Positions 37,545 through 46,819 of a stretch of 64,000 bases of DNA are shown here, in pieces. The stretch is from Jiella soli. Lineage in GTDB: Bacteria > Pseudomonadota > Alphaproteobacteria > Rhizobiales > Rhizobiaceae. The notes beneath the pieces are model-generated. The model did not search any database and was not told the origin of the DNA. It was given only the letters and a program-made list of their open reading frames with translations. The stretch lies in the NCBI RefSeq assembly GCF_020615385.1, contig NZ_JAJAVB010000007.1, positions 1 to 64,000 on the forward strand, in the 5' to 3' direction. The position numbers and the translations under genes are program-made. Numbering within the stretch: the first letter of the stretch is position 1; each line of letters starts with the position of its first letter.

Positions 37545-38141
37545 ATGAGCCAGGCGCGATCGGTCGAACGGATGACCCCGGAGCAGTTCCACGCCTGGCA
37601 GTCCGAGCAGGAACAGAATTCCGAACTCGTGGACGGCATTCCCGTGCTGTCGCCGAAGGCGAAGACCGGCGCCAGCCGACGCCACGACATCGTGACGGTG
37701 AACGTGCTTTCGCTTCTTCGGCAGACGCTGCGCGGCAAGCCCTGCCGACCGCACACCGACGACATGACCGTGAAGAATCCGAACGGCAACATCCGCCGGC
37801 CGGACATCATCGTCGACTGCACAGGCGGTCCGGACCGCTCGATGGAGACCGGCGAGCCCCGCGTCCTGATCGAGGTCCTGTCGCCGTCGACCATGGCCTT
37901 CGACCGATTCCGCAAGGTGGAGGAGTACAAGACGAACGCAGCGGTCGAGACCGTGCTCCTGATCGACACGCAGGCCCCCGAGATCATCGTCTGGCGCCGT
38001 GGCGACGGAAACTGGCACTCGGAGATCGTCGAAGGCCTCGAGGCCGTCATCGCCCTGCCCGAGATCGGCTGCGAGCTGCCGCTCGCTGAAATCTACGAGG
38101 ATGTCGCCCTCGATCGGAGCGAAGCCCGGGCAAAGGCCTGA
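37545..38141 (+). CDS. Uma2 family endonuclease-like protein (DUF820)
   Basis: 198 aa. It shows the PD-(D/E)XK-like core of the family: MTPEQFHAWQSEQEQNSELV at the N-terminus, RRPDIIVDC (acidic residue), RVLIEVLSPST (Glu) and FRKVEEYK (Lys). Uma2 proteins are abundant in cyanobacteria and scattered in other genomes with unknown function; several are thought to be restriction-like nucleases. It is a single-gene unit between ruvC and the PilZ gene and looks like an accessory acquisition. Confidence 0.85.
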   Translation: MSQARSVERMTPEQFHAWQSEQEQNSELVDGIPVLSPKAKTGASRRHDIVTVNVLSLLRQTLRGKPCRPHTDDMTVKNPNGNIRRPDIIVDCTGGPDRSMETGEPRVLIEVLSPSTMAFDRFRKVEEYKTNAAVETVLLIDTQAPEIIVWRRGDGNWHSEIVEGLEAVIALPEIGCELPLAEIYEDVALDRSEARAKA

Positions 38142-38194
38142 CCCTCGCCCGCAGGATGCCTGACGGAAGACCCGCCAGGTCTTCCGTTCCTCTC

Positions 38195-38548
38195 CTATTT
38201 GCGAACGTAGACCGCGTCGTACACGTCGCGCTCGCCGAGCGCCTTCAGCTGCGCCGGGCTCGCCTTGATCGTACCGCTGGTGAAGCGGAACCCGATCAGC
38301 TTGCCGGACGCCCAGGGCACGACACCGGCCCGGAACGTCCTGTCCGAACAGTCGAAGACCACGAGGCTCTTGGGCACGGCGCGGTCATGTTGCTTCGAAA
38401 TCCGCATGCCGCCGTCGGAGATGTCCACGCACATGCCGTCCTCGAGATAGACGAGCTGGATGGTCAGGAGTTTTATGGGCCGCAGCCGGGTCCGTCGCCG
38501 CTGCCACCGGCGTCGGTTACTCGGGTCTGGGATCACCTCGTCTCTCAT
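38195..38548 (-). CDS. PilZ-domain protein
   Basis: 117 aa from the ATG at 38548, which has GGAGGG nine bases upstream; ATGs at 38557 and 38599 are alternatives. The N-terminal Arg cluster (NRRRWQRRRTRLRP) and VDISDGGMRI are the two halves of the cyclic-di-GMP-binding PilZ signature, here an (R/N)RRxxRR loop and DxSxxG. Single-domain PilZ receptors act by binding partner proteins. It lies convergent to the Uma2 gene. Confidence 0.87.
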   Translation of the reverse strand: MRDEVIPDPSNRRRWQRRRTRLRPIKLLTIQLVYLEDGMCVDISDGGMRISKQHDRAVPKSLVVFDCSDRTFRAGVVPWASGKLIGFRFTSGTIKASPAQLKALGERDVYDAVYVRK

Positions 38549-38891
38549 GCGTGCCATCCCTCCGCGCGTCTCACTGTAAGGACCACTGTCGGTCGGCATT
38601 CCTTAATGAATCGCCAAGGTTTCAGGGTTTCGTCAGCTGTCTATCTAATGTTCCAAGATTAACCTGAGAACGTTGCGTCTATGCAGCAACTCGAGCCTTA
38701 CCGCCTTGCTCTGCCTTTGAATGATTTTATCAGTATTGTTTAGCGGATTTCTTGGCGCTTCATTACCGCAGCACCGGAACCGGCGGCTAGCGGCGCCGAA
38801 AAAGAAACGGCGGCCCATGGCCGCCGTCCGCTTCCTCAATCTGCATGAGCCCTGGGCGGCCCGGCCGTCGGGCAAATCCCGGCGATCAACC
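38549..38891. other. Intergenic region upstream of the PilZ gene, with AT-rich core
   Basis: 343 bp without a credible gene. Bases about 38600-38760 are clearly more AT-rich than the surrounding DNA and probably hold the PilZ promoter. The right end contains the yebC terminator at 38797-38827. Confidence 0.5.
38797..38827 (-). terminator. Rho-independent terminator of yebC
   Basis: A perfect 9-bp inverted repeat (ACGGCGGCC, loop CAT, GGCCGCCGT at 38807-38827) is followed, read on the minus strand, by TTTCTTTTTC. It sits about 65 bases past the yebC stop. Confidence 0.8.
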
Positions 38892-39641
38892 TCAGGCGGC
38901 CGACAGCTTGGCCATCACCGCGTCGTCCACCTCGAAATTGGCGTAGACGTTCTGGACGTCGTCGTCGTCGTCGAGATTGGCGATCAGCTTCAGAACGCTC
39001 TGCGCCTTCTCCTCGTCGACCGGCGTGCCGGTCTGCGGCCGCCAGATCGCCCGGACGCTCTCGGCCTCGCCGAGGGAGGCCTCGAGCGCCGTCGACACCT
39101 CGTTGAGATCCTCGAAGGCGGTGATGATGGTGTGGCCGTTCTCGTCGGAGATGACATCGTCGGCGCCGGCCTCGATGGCCGCTTCCATCACCGTGTCGTT
39201 GTCGCCGGCCGACGCCGGGTAGACGATCTCGCCGACGCGGTCGAACATGAAGCCGACCGAGCCGGTCTCGCCGAGCGCCCCGCCGGACTTGGTGAAGTAA
39301 GACCGCACGTTGGAGGCGGTGCGGTTGCGGTTGTCGGTCAGGGCCTCGACGATGACCGCGACGCCACCGGGCCCGTAGCCCTCGTAGCGGACCTCGTCGT
39401 AATTGTCGCCTTCGCCGCCCGCCGCCTTCTTGATGGCGCGGTCGATGTTGTCCTTCGGCATCGACTGCGCCTTGGCGTTGTTGATGGCGAGCCGCAGGCG
39501 CGGATTCATGTCCGGGTCGGGCAGGCCGGCCTTGGCCGCCACCGTGATCTCGCGCGCCAGCTTGGAAAACAGCTTGGACCGGACCGCGTCCTGGCGGCCC
39601 TTGCGATGCATGATGTTCTTGAACTGTGAATGGCCGGCCAT
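38892..39641 (-). CDS. yebC: YebC/PmpR family regulatory protein
   Basis: 249 aa, full length. [20 protein letters not shown] is the invariant family start; [19 protein letters not shown] and the acidic C-terminal region follow. Family members act as transcriptional regulators or assist ribosomes on polyproline stretches. In many alphaproteobacteria yebC lies next to ruvC; here the Uma2 and PilZ genes intervene. Confidence 0.95.
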   Translation of the reverse strand: MAGHSQFKNIMHRKGRQDAVRSKLFSKLAREITVAAKAGLPDPDMNPRLRLAINNAKAQSMPKDNIDRAIKKAAGGEGDNYDEVRYEGYGPGGVAVIVEALTDNRNRTASNVRSYFTKSGGALGETGSVGFMFDRVGEIVYPASAGDNDTVMEAAIEAGADDVISDENGHTIITAFEDLNEVSTALEASLGEAESVRAIWRPQTGTPVDEEKAQSVLKLIANLDDDDDVQNVYANFEVDDAVMAKLSAA

Positions 39642-39734
39642 ATCGAACCCGTGTCGGACGAAATTTCGTGCGGAAAGTGCCATTCATATAAAAAATGTCG
39701 GTCCAAACGTCCAGAACCGGAAACCGAGTTGTCC

Positions 39735-40253
39735 ATGACCCTGCCCGCCGTCCGCATGCCGCCCTTGCCGCTGACCGGCGGCTGCCAATGCGGCGCCGTC
39801 CGCTACGAGATCCGCGAGGCCCCGCTATATTTCTATCTCTGCCACTGCCGGGAGTGCCAGAAGCAGACGTCGAGCGCCTTCGGCGAGAGCCTGCGCTGCG
39901 ATCCGGCCGGCGTGAGCGTCACCGGGACGCTGACCACCGCCCGGCGTGTCGCCGAAAGCGGCGCCGTGCGTCTCGGCGACTTCTGCCCGCAATGCGGCGT
40001 CAGGATCCAGCATCGCTCGGAAGGCGACCCGGGCCGCCTCAACATCAAGGCGGGCACGCTGGACGATGCCCGCTGGCTCGTGCCGGCCGGCCACATATGG
40101 GTCAGCTCGAAGCAGGGCTTCTATCCGATCGGCGAGGGCGAACTCGCCTATGAGCATGGCCCGGACGATGGCGGCGCGGCGATGAAGGCCAGGTGGGAGG
40201 CGATGCTGGCGCACGCAGGCGCCACCCTGGACGAGGCCGAGCCGAACTCCTGA
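39735..40253 (+). CDS. GFA family (glutathione-dependent formaldehyde-activating enzyme-like) protein
   Basis: 172 aa. The zinc-binding cysteines GGCQCGAVRYEI, CHCRECQKQT and FCPQCGVRI define the GFA (Mss4-like) fold. The prototype accelerates S-hydroxymethylglutathione formation, but most homologues are uncharacterised. It is divergent from yebC and 20 bp from the convergent BLUF gene. Confidence 0.9.
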   Translation: MTLPAVRMPPLPLTGGCQCGAVRYEIREAPLYFYLCHCRECQKQTSSAFGESLRCDPAGVSVTGTLTTARRVAESGAVRLGDFCPQCGVRIQHRSEGDPGRLNIKAGTLDDARWLVPAGHIWVSSKQGFYPIGEGELAYEHGPDDGGAAMKARWEAMLAHAGATLDEAEPNS

Positions 40254-40273
40254 GGCCTTCGCGCGCCGGCCGC

Positions 40274-40681
40274 TCAATTCCCCGGCGACGGAGGGCGGCG
40301 GTCGCGGTCGAGGTCGGCGAGGCTTTCGAGCGCCGCCTGCACGATGTCTTCGTGAAGGTGGAGTTCGGCATCCGAGAGGCGGCTTGCCGCATAGTCGGAC
40401 CACACGACCCAGCGATCCAGCGAACGGCGCTCCGCCGTCTGCTGCAGGAAGATCCGGATGTCGCTGTGGCGGCGGTCGAGGATGATCGCGCGCATCAGCG
40501 TCTCGATGGATTCGAGCGGGCCTTCGAGCAGCTGGACGAAGCGCCCGAAATCATGGACGAGCAGACCGGTGATCCCGAGCTCGGCATTGCGCCGTTCGGC
40601 CACTTTCATGATGTCGGCGATGTCGACCGCCGTGAGCAACGGTGCCGGCCGCGAGACATAGGCCAGTCGATAGACGCTCAT
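40274..40681 (-). CDS. Short BLUF-domain blue-light photoreceptor
   Basis: 135 aa, BLUF domain only plus a short helical tail. The flavin-switch residues fit the AppA pattern by spacing: Tyr8 (YRLAYVSR), Gln50 (RFVQLLEGP) and Trp91 (LDRWVVW). ITGLLVHDFGRF is the family's flavin-binding strand. Such stand-alone proteins sense blue light through FAD and act by binding a partner. No effector is fused, and no obvious partner is adjacent; the next divergent gene is the riboswitch-controlled gcvT. Confidence 0.92.
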   Translation of the reverse strand: MSVYRLAYVSRPAPLLTAVDIADIMKVAERRNAELGITGLLVHDFGRFVQLLEGPLESIETLMRAIILDRRHSDIRIFLQQTAERRSLDRWVVWSDYAASRLSDAELHLHEDIVQAALESLADLDRDRRPPSPGN

Positions 40682-41270
40682 GGCGACGTGAACCTTCGCT
40701 CCGCTCAGCTGCCGGCCCTTCCGTTGCGGCAGACCTGCCGCAGGTCGGACTATGGCGCGCACGAGCAGGCCGGACAAGCGCTTTTCGTTCCCCTCAGGCG
40801 GCCGGCGATGGTCGGGCGCGGCTTGCGCATCGGCAGCAGCCCTTCCCGCCGGCCAGGAAGGCAAGCGCGGTCCTTCTGCGTTTACCCTGCGGGTGACGCG
40901 TGCTAGATCGGCGATGTCACGGGAGAGATCGGCCGAAAGGCCGGCGCCGAAGGAGCAACCGCCCCGGAAACTCTCAGGCAGAAGGACCGTGACGGCATAG
41001 ACTTCTGGAAAGAGGCGCGAGTTTCTCGCGTCCGCCGACGGGATAACGCTCTCAGGCGAAAGGACAGAAGGGGCGTGAATCGAACCGGCCCGGAGCCGGC
41101 TTGGAGGTCCGCCTTTTGCCGATTTCTGCGTTCTGTCTCCTATCCGTATCCGCCAGCGGTCCGGGACCGGCGGCGAGAGCACCGGCGCCGTCCGCACGGC
41201 CGGCCGATTGCCGCCGTTCCCGCGCCGTCTCGCGCCCCGACGTCCCATCCTCTTCAAAGACAGGGTCCCG
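40682..41270. other. Intergenic leader between BLUF gene and gcvT
   Basis: 589 bp without a gene. The part to about 40918 must contain the divergent BLUF and gcv promoters, with no clear motif seen. 40919-41075 is the glycine riboswitch. The remaining 195 bases to the gcvT ATG would be the expression platform and untranslated leader. Confidence 0.6.
40919..41075 (+). ncRNA. Tandem glycine riboswitch upstream of gcvTHP
   Basis: Two consecutive aptamer cores are readable. The first runs from GGGAGAG (40921) through GCCGAAGGAGCAACC to GGAAACTCTCAGGCAGAAGG. The second, starting near 41003, has CTGGAAAGAGG, then CGCTCTCAGGCGAAAGGACA. These match the conserved glycine aptamer elements, and the position ahead of the glycine cleavage operon fits the known arrangement, where glycine binding turns expression on. 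Confidence 0.93.
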
Positions 41271-42416
41271 ATGACCGACGCTTCCCACGCCCCGTTGAAG
41301 CGCACGCCGCTTCACGACCGCCACCTCGCGCTCGGCGCGCGCATGGTCCCCTTCGCCGGCTATGAGATGCCGGTGCAATATGCCGATGGCGTCCTCAAGG
41401 AACATCTCCACACGCGTACCCAGGCCGGCCTCTTCGACGTCTCGCATATGGGCCAGGTGGCGATCCGGCCGAAGTCGGGCGACCTGTCGGAAGCGAGCCT
41501 CGCGCTGGAGGCGCTGGTTCCGGCCGACATCCTCGGGCTGAAGCCGGGGCGCCAGCGCTACGGCCTGTTCACGAATGCCGATGGCGGCATCCTCGACGAC
41601 CTGATGATCGCCAACCGCTCGGACCATCTCCATCTCGTCGTCAACGCCTCGCGCAAGGCGGAGGACCTCGCCCATCTGCGCGCGGCCCTGTCCGAGCGCT
41701 GCGACGTCGTCGAGCTCTCCGATCGCGCGCTTCTCGCCCTGCAGGGGCCGGAGGCCGAGACCGTCCTCGCGGGTCTCGCGCCAGAGGTCGCCGAGATGCG
41801 CTTCATGGACGTCCGGAAGGTCGATCTCGTCGGCGCCGACTGCCTCGTCTTGCGCTCCGGCTATACCGGCGAGGACGGGTTCGAGATCTCCGTGCCGACT
41901 GATGCCGCCGGGGCGCTCTGGGATGCGCTTCTCGCGGACGAACGGGTGCGCCCGATCGGGCTCGGCGCGCGCGATTCGCTGCGGCTCGAGGCCGGCCTCT
42001 GTCTCTACGGCAACGATCTCGACGAGGCGACCTCGCCGGTCGAGGCGGCGCTGGAATGGGCGATCCAGAAGGTGCGGCGGGAAGGCGGCGCCCGCGCCGG
42101 CGGGTTCCCGGGCGCCGAGCGTATTCTTCGCGAGTTCCGGGACGGCCCGGCCCGCCGCCGCGTCGGCCTGGCGCCGGAAGGCCGCGCGCCGATCCGCGCT
42201 GGTGCGCCGATCTTCGCCGAAGCCGAAGGCGGCGAGCCGATCGGCACGGTGACCTCCGGAAGTTTCGGGCCCAGCCGGGAAGCGCCGGTGGCCATGGCCT
42301 ATCTTCCCACAGACCTTAGCGAGGCGGGCACGCGCGTCTTTGCGGAAGTGCGCGGCAAGCGCCTGCCCGCGACGGTCGCATCGCTTCCCTTCGTTCCCAC
42401 GCGCTACAAGCGCTGA
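41271..42416 (+). CDS. gcvT: Glycine cleavage system T protein (aminomethyltransferase)
   Basis: 381 aa. It transfers the aminomethyl one-carbon unit from GcvH lipoamide to tetrahydrofolate, releasing ammonia. GARMVPFAGYEMPVQY at the N-terminus, GLFDVSHMGQ and GYTGEDGFEIS are the folate- and substrate-site signatures; the C-terminal barrel includes SGSFGPS. The upstream tandem riboswitch indicates induction by glycine. First gene of gcvT-gcvH-gcvP. Confidence 0.97.
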   Translation: MTDASHAPLKRTPLHDRHLALGARMVPFAGYEMPVQYADGVLKEHLHTRTQAGLFDVSHMGQVAIRPKSGDLSEASLALEALVPADILGLKPGRQRYGLFTNADGGILDDLMIANRSDHLHLVVNASRKAEDLAHLRAALSERCDVVELSDRALLALQGPEAETVLAGLAPEVAEMRFMDVRKVDLVGADCLVLRSGYTGEDGFEISVPTDAAGALWDALLADERVRPIGLGARDSLRLEAGLCLYGNDLDEATSPVEAALEWAIQKVRREGGARAGGFPGAERILREFRDGPARRRVGLAPEGRAPIRAGAPIFAEAEGGEPIGTVTSGSFGPSREAPVAMAYLPTDLSEAGTRVFAEVRGKRLPATVASLPFVPTRYKR

Positions 42417-42455
42417 CATCATCAAATGCCGGACAGCAAAGCAGGAGGGCACCCC

Positions 42456-42818
42456 ATGCTGAAATTCACCGAAGATCACGAATGGCTGCGCGTCGAAGGC
42501 GATGTCGCGACCGTCGGCATCACCGAGCACGCATCGGTCCAGCTCGGCGATCTCGTCTTCGTCGAACTGCCTGAGGTCGGCGCGAAGTTCGCCAAGGGCG
42601 ACGAGGCGGCGACGGTGGAATCGGTCAAGGCCGCGTCCGAGATCTACGCGCCGGCCGCCGGCGAAGTGACCGAGATCAACGACCAGATCGCGGCCGATCC
42701 CGCGCTGGTCAACCGCGAGCCGCTCGCCGGGGGCTGGTTCTTCAAGCTGAAGCTCGACGACCTCTCGGCGCTCGATGCGCTGATGGACGAGGACGCCTAC
42801 AAGGCGATGGTCGGCTGA
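42456..42818 (+). CDS. gcvH: Glycine cleavage system H protein (lipoyl carrier)
   Basis: 120 aa. The ATG at 42456 has AGGAGG seven bases upstream; an in-frame ATG at 42426 lacks a site. The lipoylated lysine is Lys58 in [15 protein letters not shown]. It shuttles the methylamine intermediate between GcvP, GcvT and dihydrolipoamide dehydrogenase. Confidence 0.97.
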   Translation: MLKFTEDHEWLRVEGDVATVGITEHASVQLGDLVFVELPEVGAKFAKGDEAATVESVKAASEIYAPAAGEVTEINDQIAADPALVNREPLAGGWFFKLKLDDLSALDALMDEDAYKAMVG

Positions 42819-42826
42819 GGCGCATC

Positions 42827-45682
42827 ATGACAGTCAGCAAGCGATTCACCGACTACGATCCCTACGACTTCGCCAACCGCCGGCATATCGGCCCCTCGCC
42901 GGCCGAGATGGCGGAAATGCTGAAGGTCGTCGGCGCGGAAAGCCTCGACGCCTTCATCGACGAGACCGTTCCCGCCGCGATCCGGCAGGAGGCCCCGCTC
43001 GACTTCGGCCCGCCGCTGACCGAGCGCCAGGCGCTCGACGTCCTGCGCGAGACCGCGGACCGGAACAAGAACCTCGTCTCGCTGATCGGCCAGGGCTACT
43101 ACGGCACGATCACCCCGCCGGTCATCCAGCGCAACATCCTGGAAAACCCCGCCTGGTACACGGCCTATACGCCCTACCAGCCGGAGATCAGCCAGGGCCG
43201 GCTGGAAGCCCTCCTCAACTTCCAGACCATGATCTGCGACCTCACCGGGCTCGACGTCGCCAACGCCTCGCTGCTCGACGAGGCGACCGCGGCGGCGGAA
43301 GCCATGGCGATGGCGCACCGGGTGTCGAAATCGAAGCGCGACGCCTTCTTCGTCGACGAGAACTGCCACCCGCAGACGATCGCCGTCCTGAAGACCCGGG
43401 CCGAGCCGCTCGGCTGGACGATCGCCGTCGGCGATCCTTTCGCCGACCTCGACCCCGCAGCCGTGTTCGGCGCGATCTTCCAGTATCCGGGGACATACGG
43501 CCACGTACGCGACTTCACGGGCGCGATCGCGGCACTGCATGGCGAGAACGCCCTCGCAATCATGGCCGCCGATCCCCTGTCGCTGGCTCTCCTGAAGACG
43601 CCCGGCGAGATGAATGCCGACATCGCCATCGGCTCGACCCAGCGCTTCGGCGTGCCGATGGGCTATGGCGGCCCGCATGCCGCCTATATGTCGGTGAAGG
43701 ACGCGCACAAGCGGGCGATGCCCGGCCGGCTCGTCGGCGTCTCGGTCGATGCGCGCGGCAACCGCGCCTATCGCCTGGCGCTGCAGACCCGCGAACAACA
43801 CATCCGCCGCGAGAAGGCGACGTCCAACATCTGCACGGCGCAGGTGCTGCTCGCCGTCATGGCCTCCATGTACGGCGTGTTCCACGGGCCAGAGGGGATC
43901 AAGGCGATCGCCCAGCGGGTGCATGAGCGCGCGGCGGCCCTCGCCGGGGGCCTGGAAAAGCTTGGCTACACCGTCGAGCCGGACCGCTTCTTCGACACCA
44001 TGACCATCGAAGTCGGGCGCCTGCAGCGGGTGATCCTCGACGCGGCCGTCGCCGGCGGCGTCAATCTCCGCAAGGTCGGCGAGACCCGCATCGGCATCTC
44101 CGTCGACGAGCGCACCCGCCCCGCCCAGATCGAGGCCGTGTGGCGCTCCTTCGGCGGCGACTTCGCCTTCGCCGACTTCCAGCCGGTCTATCGGCTCGGC
44201 GATGCGGACCTGCGCAAGACCGACTACATGACCCACCCGGTCTTCCACATGAACCGCGCCGAGAGCGAGATGACGCGCTATATGCGCCGGCTCTCGGACC
44301 GCGACCTCGCCCTCGACCGCTCGATGATCCCGCTCGGCTCCTGCACGATGAAGCTGAACGCGACGGTCGAGATGCTGCCGATCACCTGGCCGGAATTCTC
44401 CGAGCTGCACCCCTTCGCACCGGCCGACCAGGCCGAGGGCTACCGGGCGCTGGTCGAGGACCTCTCGGACAAGCTCTGCCGCATCACCGGATACGATGCG
44501 GTCTCGATGCAGCCCAATTCCGGCGCGCAAGGCGAATATGCCGGGCTGCTGACCATCCGCGCCTATCACGCGGCGCGCGGCGAGGCCGGTCGCGACGTCT
44601 GCCTGATCCCGACCTCGGCGCACGGCACCAATCCCGCCTCGGCGCAGATGGCCGGCATGCGCGTCGTCGTCGTCAAGGCGGCGGCGAACGGCGACATCGA
44701 CGTCGAGGACTTCCGCGCCAAGGCGAAGGAGCATGCGGACCGGCTCGCCGCCTGCATGATCACCTATCCCTCGACCCATGGCGTGTTCGAGCGGAACGTC
44801 CGCGAGATCTGCGACATCGTCCACGAACATGGCGGCCAGGTCTATCTCGACGGCGCCAATCTCAACGCGCTGGTCGGCCTCGCCCGGCCCGGCGACATCG
44901 GCGCCGACGTCAGCCATCTCAACCTCCACAAGACCTTCTGCATCCCGCATGGCGGCGGCGGGCCGGGCATGGGGCCGATCGCGGTGAAGGCGCATCTCGC
45001 CGCGCATCTGCCGCCGCGTCCGGAAACCGGCGAGGCCGGCGCGGTCTCGGCCGCGCCCTACGGCTCGACCTCGATCCTGCCGATCTCCTGGAGCTACTGC
45101 CTGATGATGGGCGGGGCGGGCCTCACCCAGGCGACCAAGGTCGCGATCCTCAACGCCAACTACATCGCCAAGCGGCTCGAGGGCGCCTATCCCGTGCTTT
45201 ACAAGGCGGCGAACGGCCGGGTCGCGCATGAGTGCATCATCGACACGCGCCCGCTGGCGGAATCGGCCGGCGTCACGGTCGACGACGTCGCCAAGCGGCT
45301 GATCGACTGCGGCTTCCACGCCCCGACGATGAGCTGGCCGGTGGCCGGCACCTTGATGATCGAGCCGACCGAATCCGAGCCCAAGGCCGAGCTCGACCGC
45401 TTCTGCGAGGCGATGCTGGCGATCCGCGAGGAGGCAAGGGCGATCGAGGAGGGGCGGATCGACCCCCAGAACAACCCGTTGAAGAACGCCCCGCATACGG
45501 TCGAGGATCTCGTCGGGGAGTGGGACCGGCCCTATTCGCGGGAGGCCGCCTGCTTCCCGCCCGGCGCCTTCCGCGTCGACAAGTACTGGGCACCGGTCAA
45601 CCGGGTCGACAACGTCTACGGCGACCGCAACCTCGTCTGCTCCTGCCCGCCGGTCGCCGAATACGACGTGGCGGCGGAGTAG
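42827..45682 (+). CDS. gcvP: Glycine dehydrogenase (decarboxylating), single-chain P protein
   Basis: 951 aa, the fused alpha-beta form. PLP is expected on Lys702 ([20 protein letters not shown]). The N-terminal half-domain starts [35 protein letters not shown] and [14 protein letters not shown] are family blocks. It decarboxylates glycine and passes methylamine to GcvH. It begins 8 bp after gcvH. The gene for the L protein is not in the window. Confidence 0.97.
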   Translation: MTVSKRFTDYDPYDFANRRHIGPSPAEMAEMLKVVGAESLDAFIDETVPAAIRQEAPLDFGPPLTERQALDVLRETADRNKNLVSLIGQGYYGTITPPVIQRNILENPAWYTAYTPYQPEISQGRLEALLNFQTMICDLTGLDVANASLLDEATAAAEAMAMAHRVSKSKRDAFFVDENCHPQTIAVLKTRAEPLGWTIAVGDPFADLDPAAVFGAIFQYPGTYGHVRDFTGAIAALHGENALAIMAADPLSLALLKTPGEMNADIAIGSTQRFGVPMGYGGPHAAYMSVKDAHKRAMPGRLVGVSVDARGNRAYRLALQTREQHIRREKATSNICTAQVLLAVMASMYGVFHGPEGIKAIAQRVHERAAALAGGLEKLGYTVEPDRFFDTMTIEVGRLQRVILDAAVAGGVNLRKVGETRIGISVDERTRPAQIEAVWRSFGGDFAFADFQPVYRLGDADLRKTDYMTHPVFHMNRAESEMTRYMRRLSDRDLALDRSMIPLGSCTMKLNATVEMLPITWPEFSELHPFAPADQAEGYRALVEDLSDKLCRITGYDAVSMQPNSGAQGEYAGLLTIRAYHAARGEAGRDVCLIPTSAHGTNPASAQMAGMRVVVVKAAANGDIDVEDFRAKAKEHADRLAACMITYPSTHGVFERNVREICDIVHEHGGQVYLDGANLNALVGLARPGDIGADVSHLNLHKTFCIPHGGGGPGMGPIAVKAHLAAHLPPRPETGEAGAVSAAPYGSTSILPISWSYCLMMGGAGLTQATKVAILNANYIAKRLEGAYPVLYKAANGRVAHECIIDTRPLAESAGVTVDDVAKRLIDCGFHAPTMSWPVAGTLMIEPTESEPKAELDRFCEAMLAIREEARAIEEGRIDPQNNPLKNAPHTVEDLVGEWDRPYSREAACFPPGAFRVDKYWAPVNRVDNVYGDRNLVCSCPPVAEYDVAAE

Positions 45683-46002
45683 CGGCGGCGCGATCGTCCG
45701 CGTGGCGCGGCCTGTCGGGTGATCTTCGCTCGGCAGGCGAAGCCTCCGGCAGCGCCGCACCCCCCCTCTGCCTGCCGGCATCTCCCCCACAAGGGGGGAG
45801 ATCGGCGGTTCGGATGGCCGCATCCTCATCGCCACCGCTCGTGCGGGATCAGACGGCGCCCGGATTTATCGAAGCGTGAGATGCAGGCCCGATCTCCCCC
45901 CTTGTGGGGGAGATGTCCGGCAGGACAGAGGGGGGGCGTGCCGCGCCTACGGCTAAAGGACGAGCGCGAAGAGCGTTCGCCCGGCCTATCGGTTAGGCCC
46001 CC
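45683..46002. other. Intergenic region after gcvP, containing a palindromic repeat element
   Basis: 320 bp between convergent gcvP and the enoyl-CoA hydratase gene. Most of it is the inverted-repeat element at 45757-45941. A further 6-bp hairpin, GGCCTA-TCGGT-TAGGCC (45983-45999), sits next to the hydratase stop and may help end its transcript, though it lacks a T-run. Confidence 0.6.
45757..45941. repeat. Palindromic intergenic repeat element (RIME-like)
   Basis: Two arms of about 50-55 bp (45757-45806 and 45887-45941) are near-perfect inverted copies separated by about 80 bp. Each arm itself folds: ATCTCCCCC-ACA-AGGGGGGAGAT. Elements with the CTCCCCC/ACAAG/GGGGGAG core and a CCTGCCGG block recur in rhizobial intergenic DNA, where they resemble bacterial interspersed mosaic elements. 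It could act as a bidirectional terminator between the convergent genes. Confidence 0.75.
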
Positions 46003-46809
46003 CTACCCCTCCTCGTCCCCGTCATAATGCCGGAAGTCCGCCGCGCGCTTTTCCCGAAACGCCGACATGCCCGCCTTCTGGTCCGGCCCGGCGAACAGCG
46101 CGTGGAAGATCCGGCGCTCGTGCAGCAGCCCCTCGCGCAGGCCCACTTCGAACGACCGGTTCGTCGCCTCCTTGGCGTTGACGGCGGCGGGCTTGGAATA
46201 GTTGGCGATCGTGGTGGCGGCGGCAAGCGCTTCCTCCATCAGCCGGTCGGCGGGCACGAGGCGCGAGACGAGGCCGATCCGTTCGGCCTCCTCGGCCTCG
46301 ATCATCCGGCCGGTCAGGATCATGTCCATCGCCTTGTACTTGCCGACGGCGCGGGTCAGGCGCTGCGAGCCGCCCATGCCGGGAATGACCCCGAGCTTGA
46401 TCTCCGGCTGGCCGAACCGCGCCGTGTCGGCGGCGATGATGAGGTCGCACATCATGGCGAGTTCGCAACCGCCGCCAAGCGCGAAGCCCGCCACCGCGGC
46501 GACCATCGGCGTCCTCACCCGCTCCAGCATCTCCCAGTCGCCGAACCAGTCGACTTCCATCAGCTCCAGCGCGCGGCGGTCCTCCATCTCCTTGATGTCG
46601 GCGCCGGCGGCGAACGCCTTGTCGGAACCGGTGATCAGGATCGCGCCGACGCCGGAGTCGCGGTCGAGCCGGGCCGTCGCCGCGACGATCCGGCGCATCA
46701 CGTCGCTGTTGATCGCGTTCAGCGCCTTCGGCCGGTTGAGCTGGAGGATGGCGACGCGCCCCTCGCGGCGTTCGAGGACGACATCGGACGAATTCGCGGT
46801 CTCGCTCAT
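46003..46809 (-). CDS. Enoyl-CoA hydratase
   Basis: 268 aa, crotonase fold. The oxyanion-hole and acid residues lie in [24 protein letters not shown] and [19 protein letters not shown], which carry both catalytic glutamates of true hydratases. In this operon it probably hydrates methacrylyl-CoA in valine breakdown. Last gene of the minus-strand set, 10 bp after the hydroxyisobutyrate dehydrogenase gene. Confidence 0.93.
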   Translation of the reverse strand: MSETANSSDVVLERREGRVAILQLNRPKALNAINSDVMRRIVAATARLDRDSGVGAILITGSDKAFAAGADIKEMEDRRALELMEVDWFGDWEMLERVRTPMVAAVAGFALGGGCELAMMCDLIIAADTARFGQPEIKLGVIPGMGGSQRLTRAVGKYKAMDMILTGRMIEAEEAERIGLVSRLVPADRLMEEALAAATTIANYSKPAAVNAKEATNRSFEVGLREGLLHERRIFHALFAGPDQKAGMSAFREKRAADFRHYDGDEEG

Positions 46810-46819
46810 CGGCCCCTCC

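Noticed and set aside
42797-45835. A very long open frame of about 1000 codons on the minus strand across gcvP
   Set aside because: It is the mirror of a highly conserved gene in high-GC DNA; its translation is Arg/Asp/Gly/Val-rich with no family motifs, while the plus strand carries every GcvP signature.
45757-45941. Repeat pair considered as a CRISPR remnant
   Set aside because: The copies are inverted, not direct, only two occur, and each is self-complementary over its core with CCTGCCGG flanks, as in intergenic palindromic elements.
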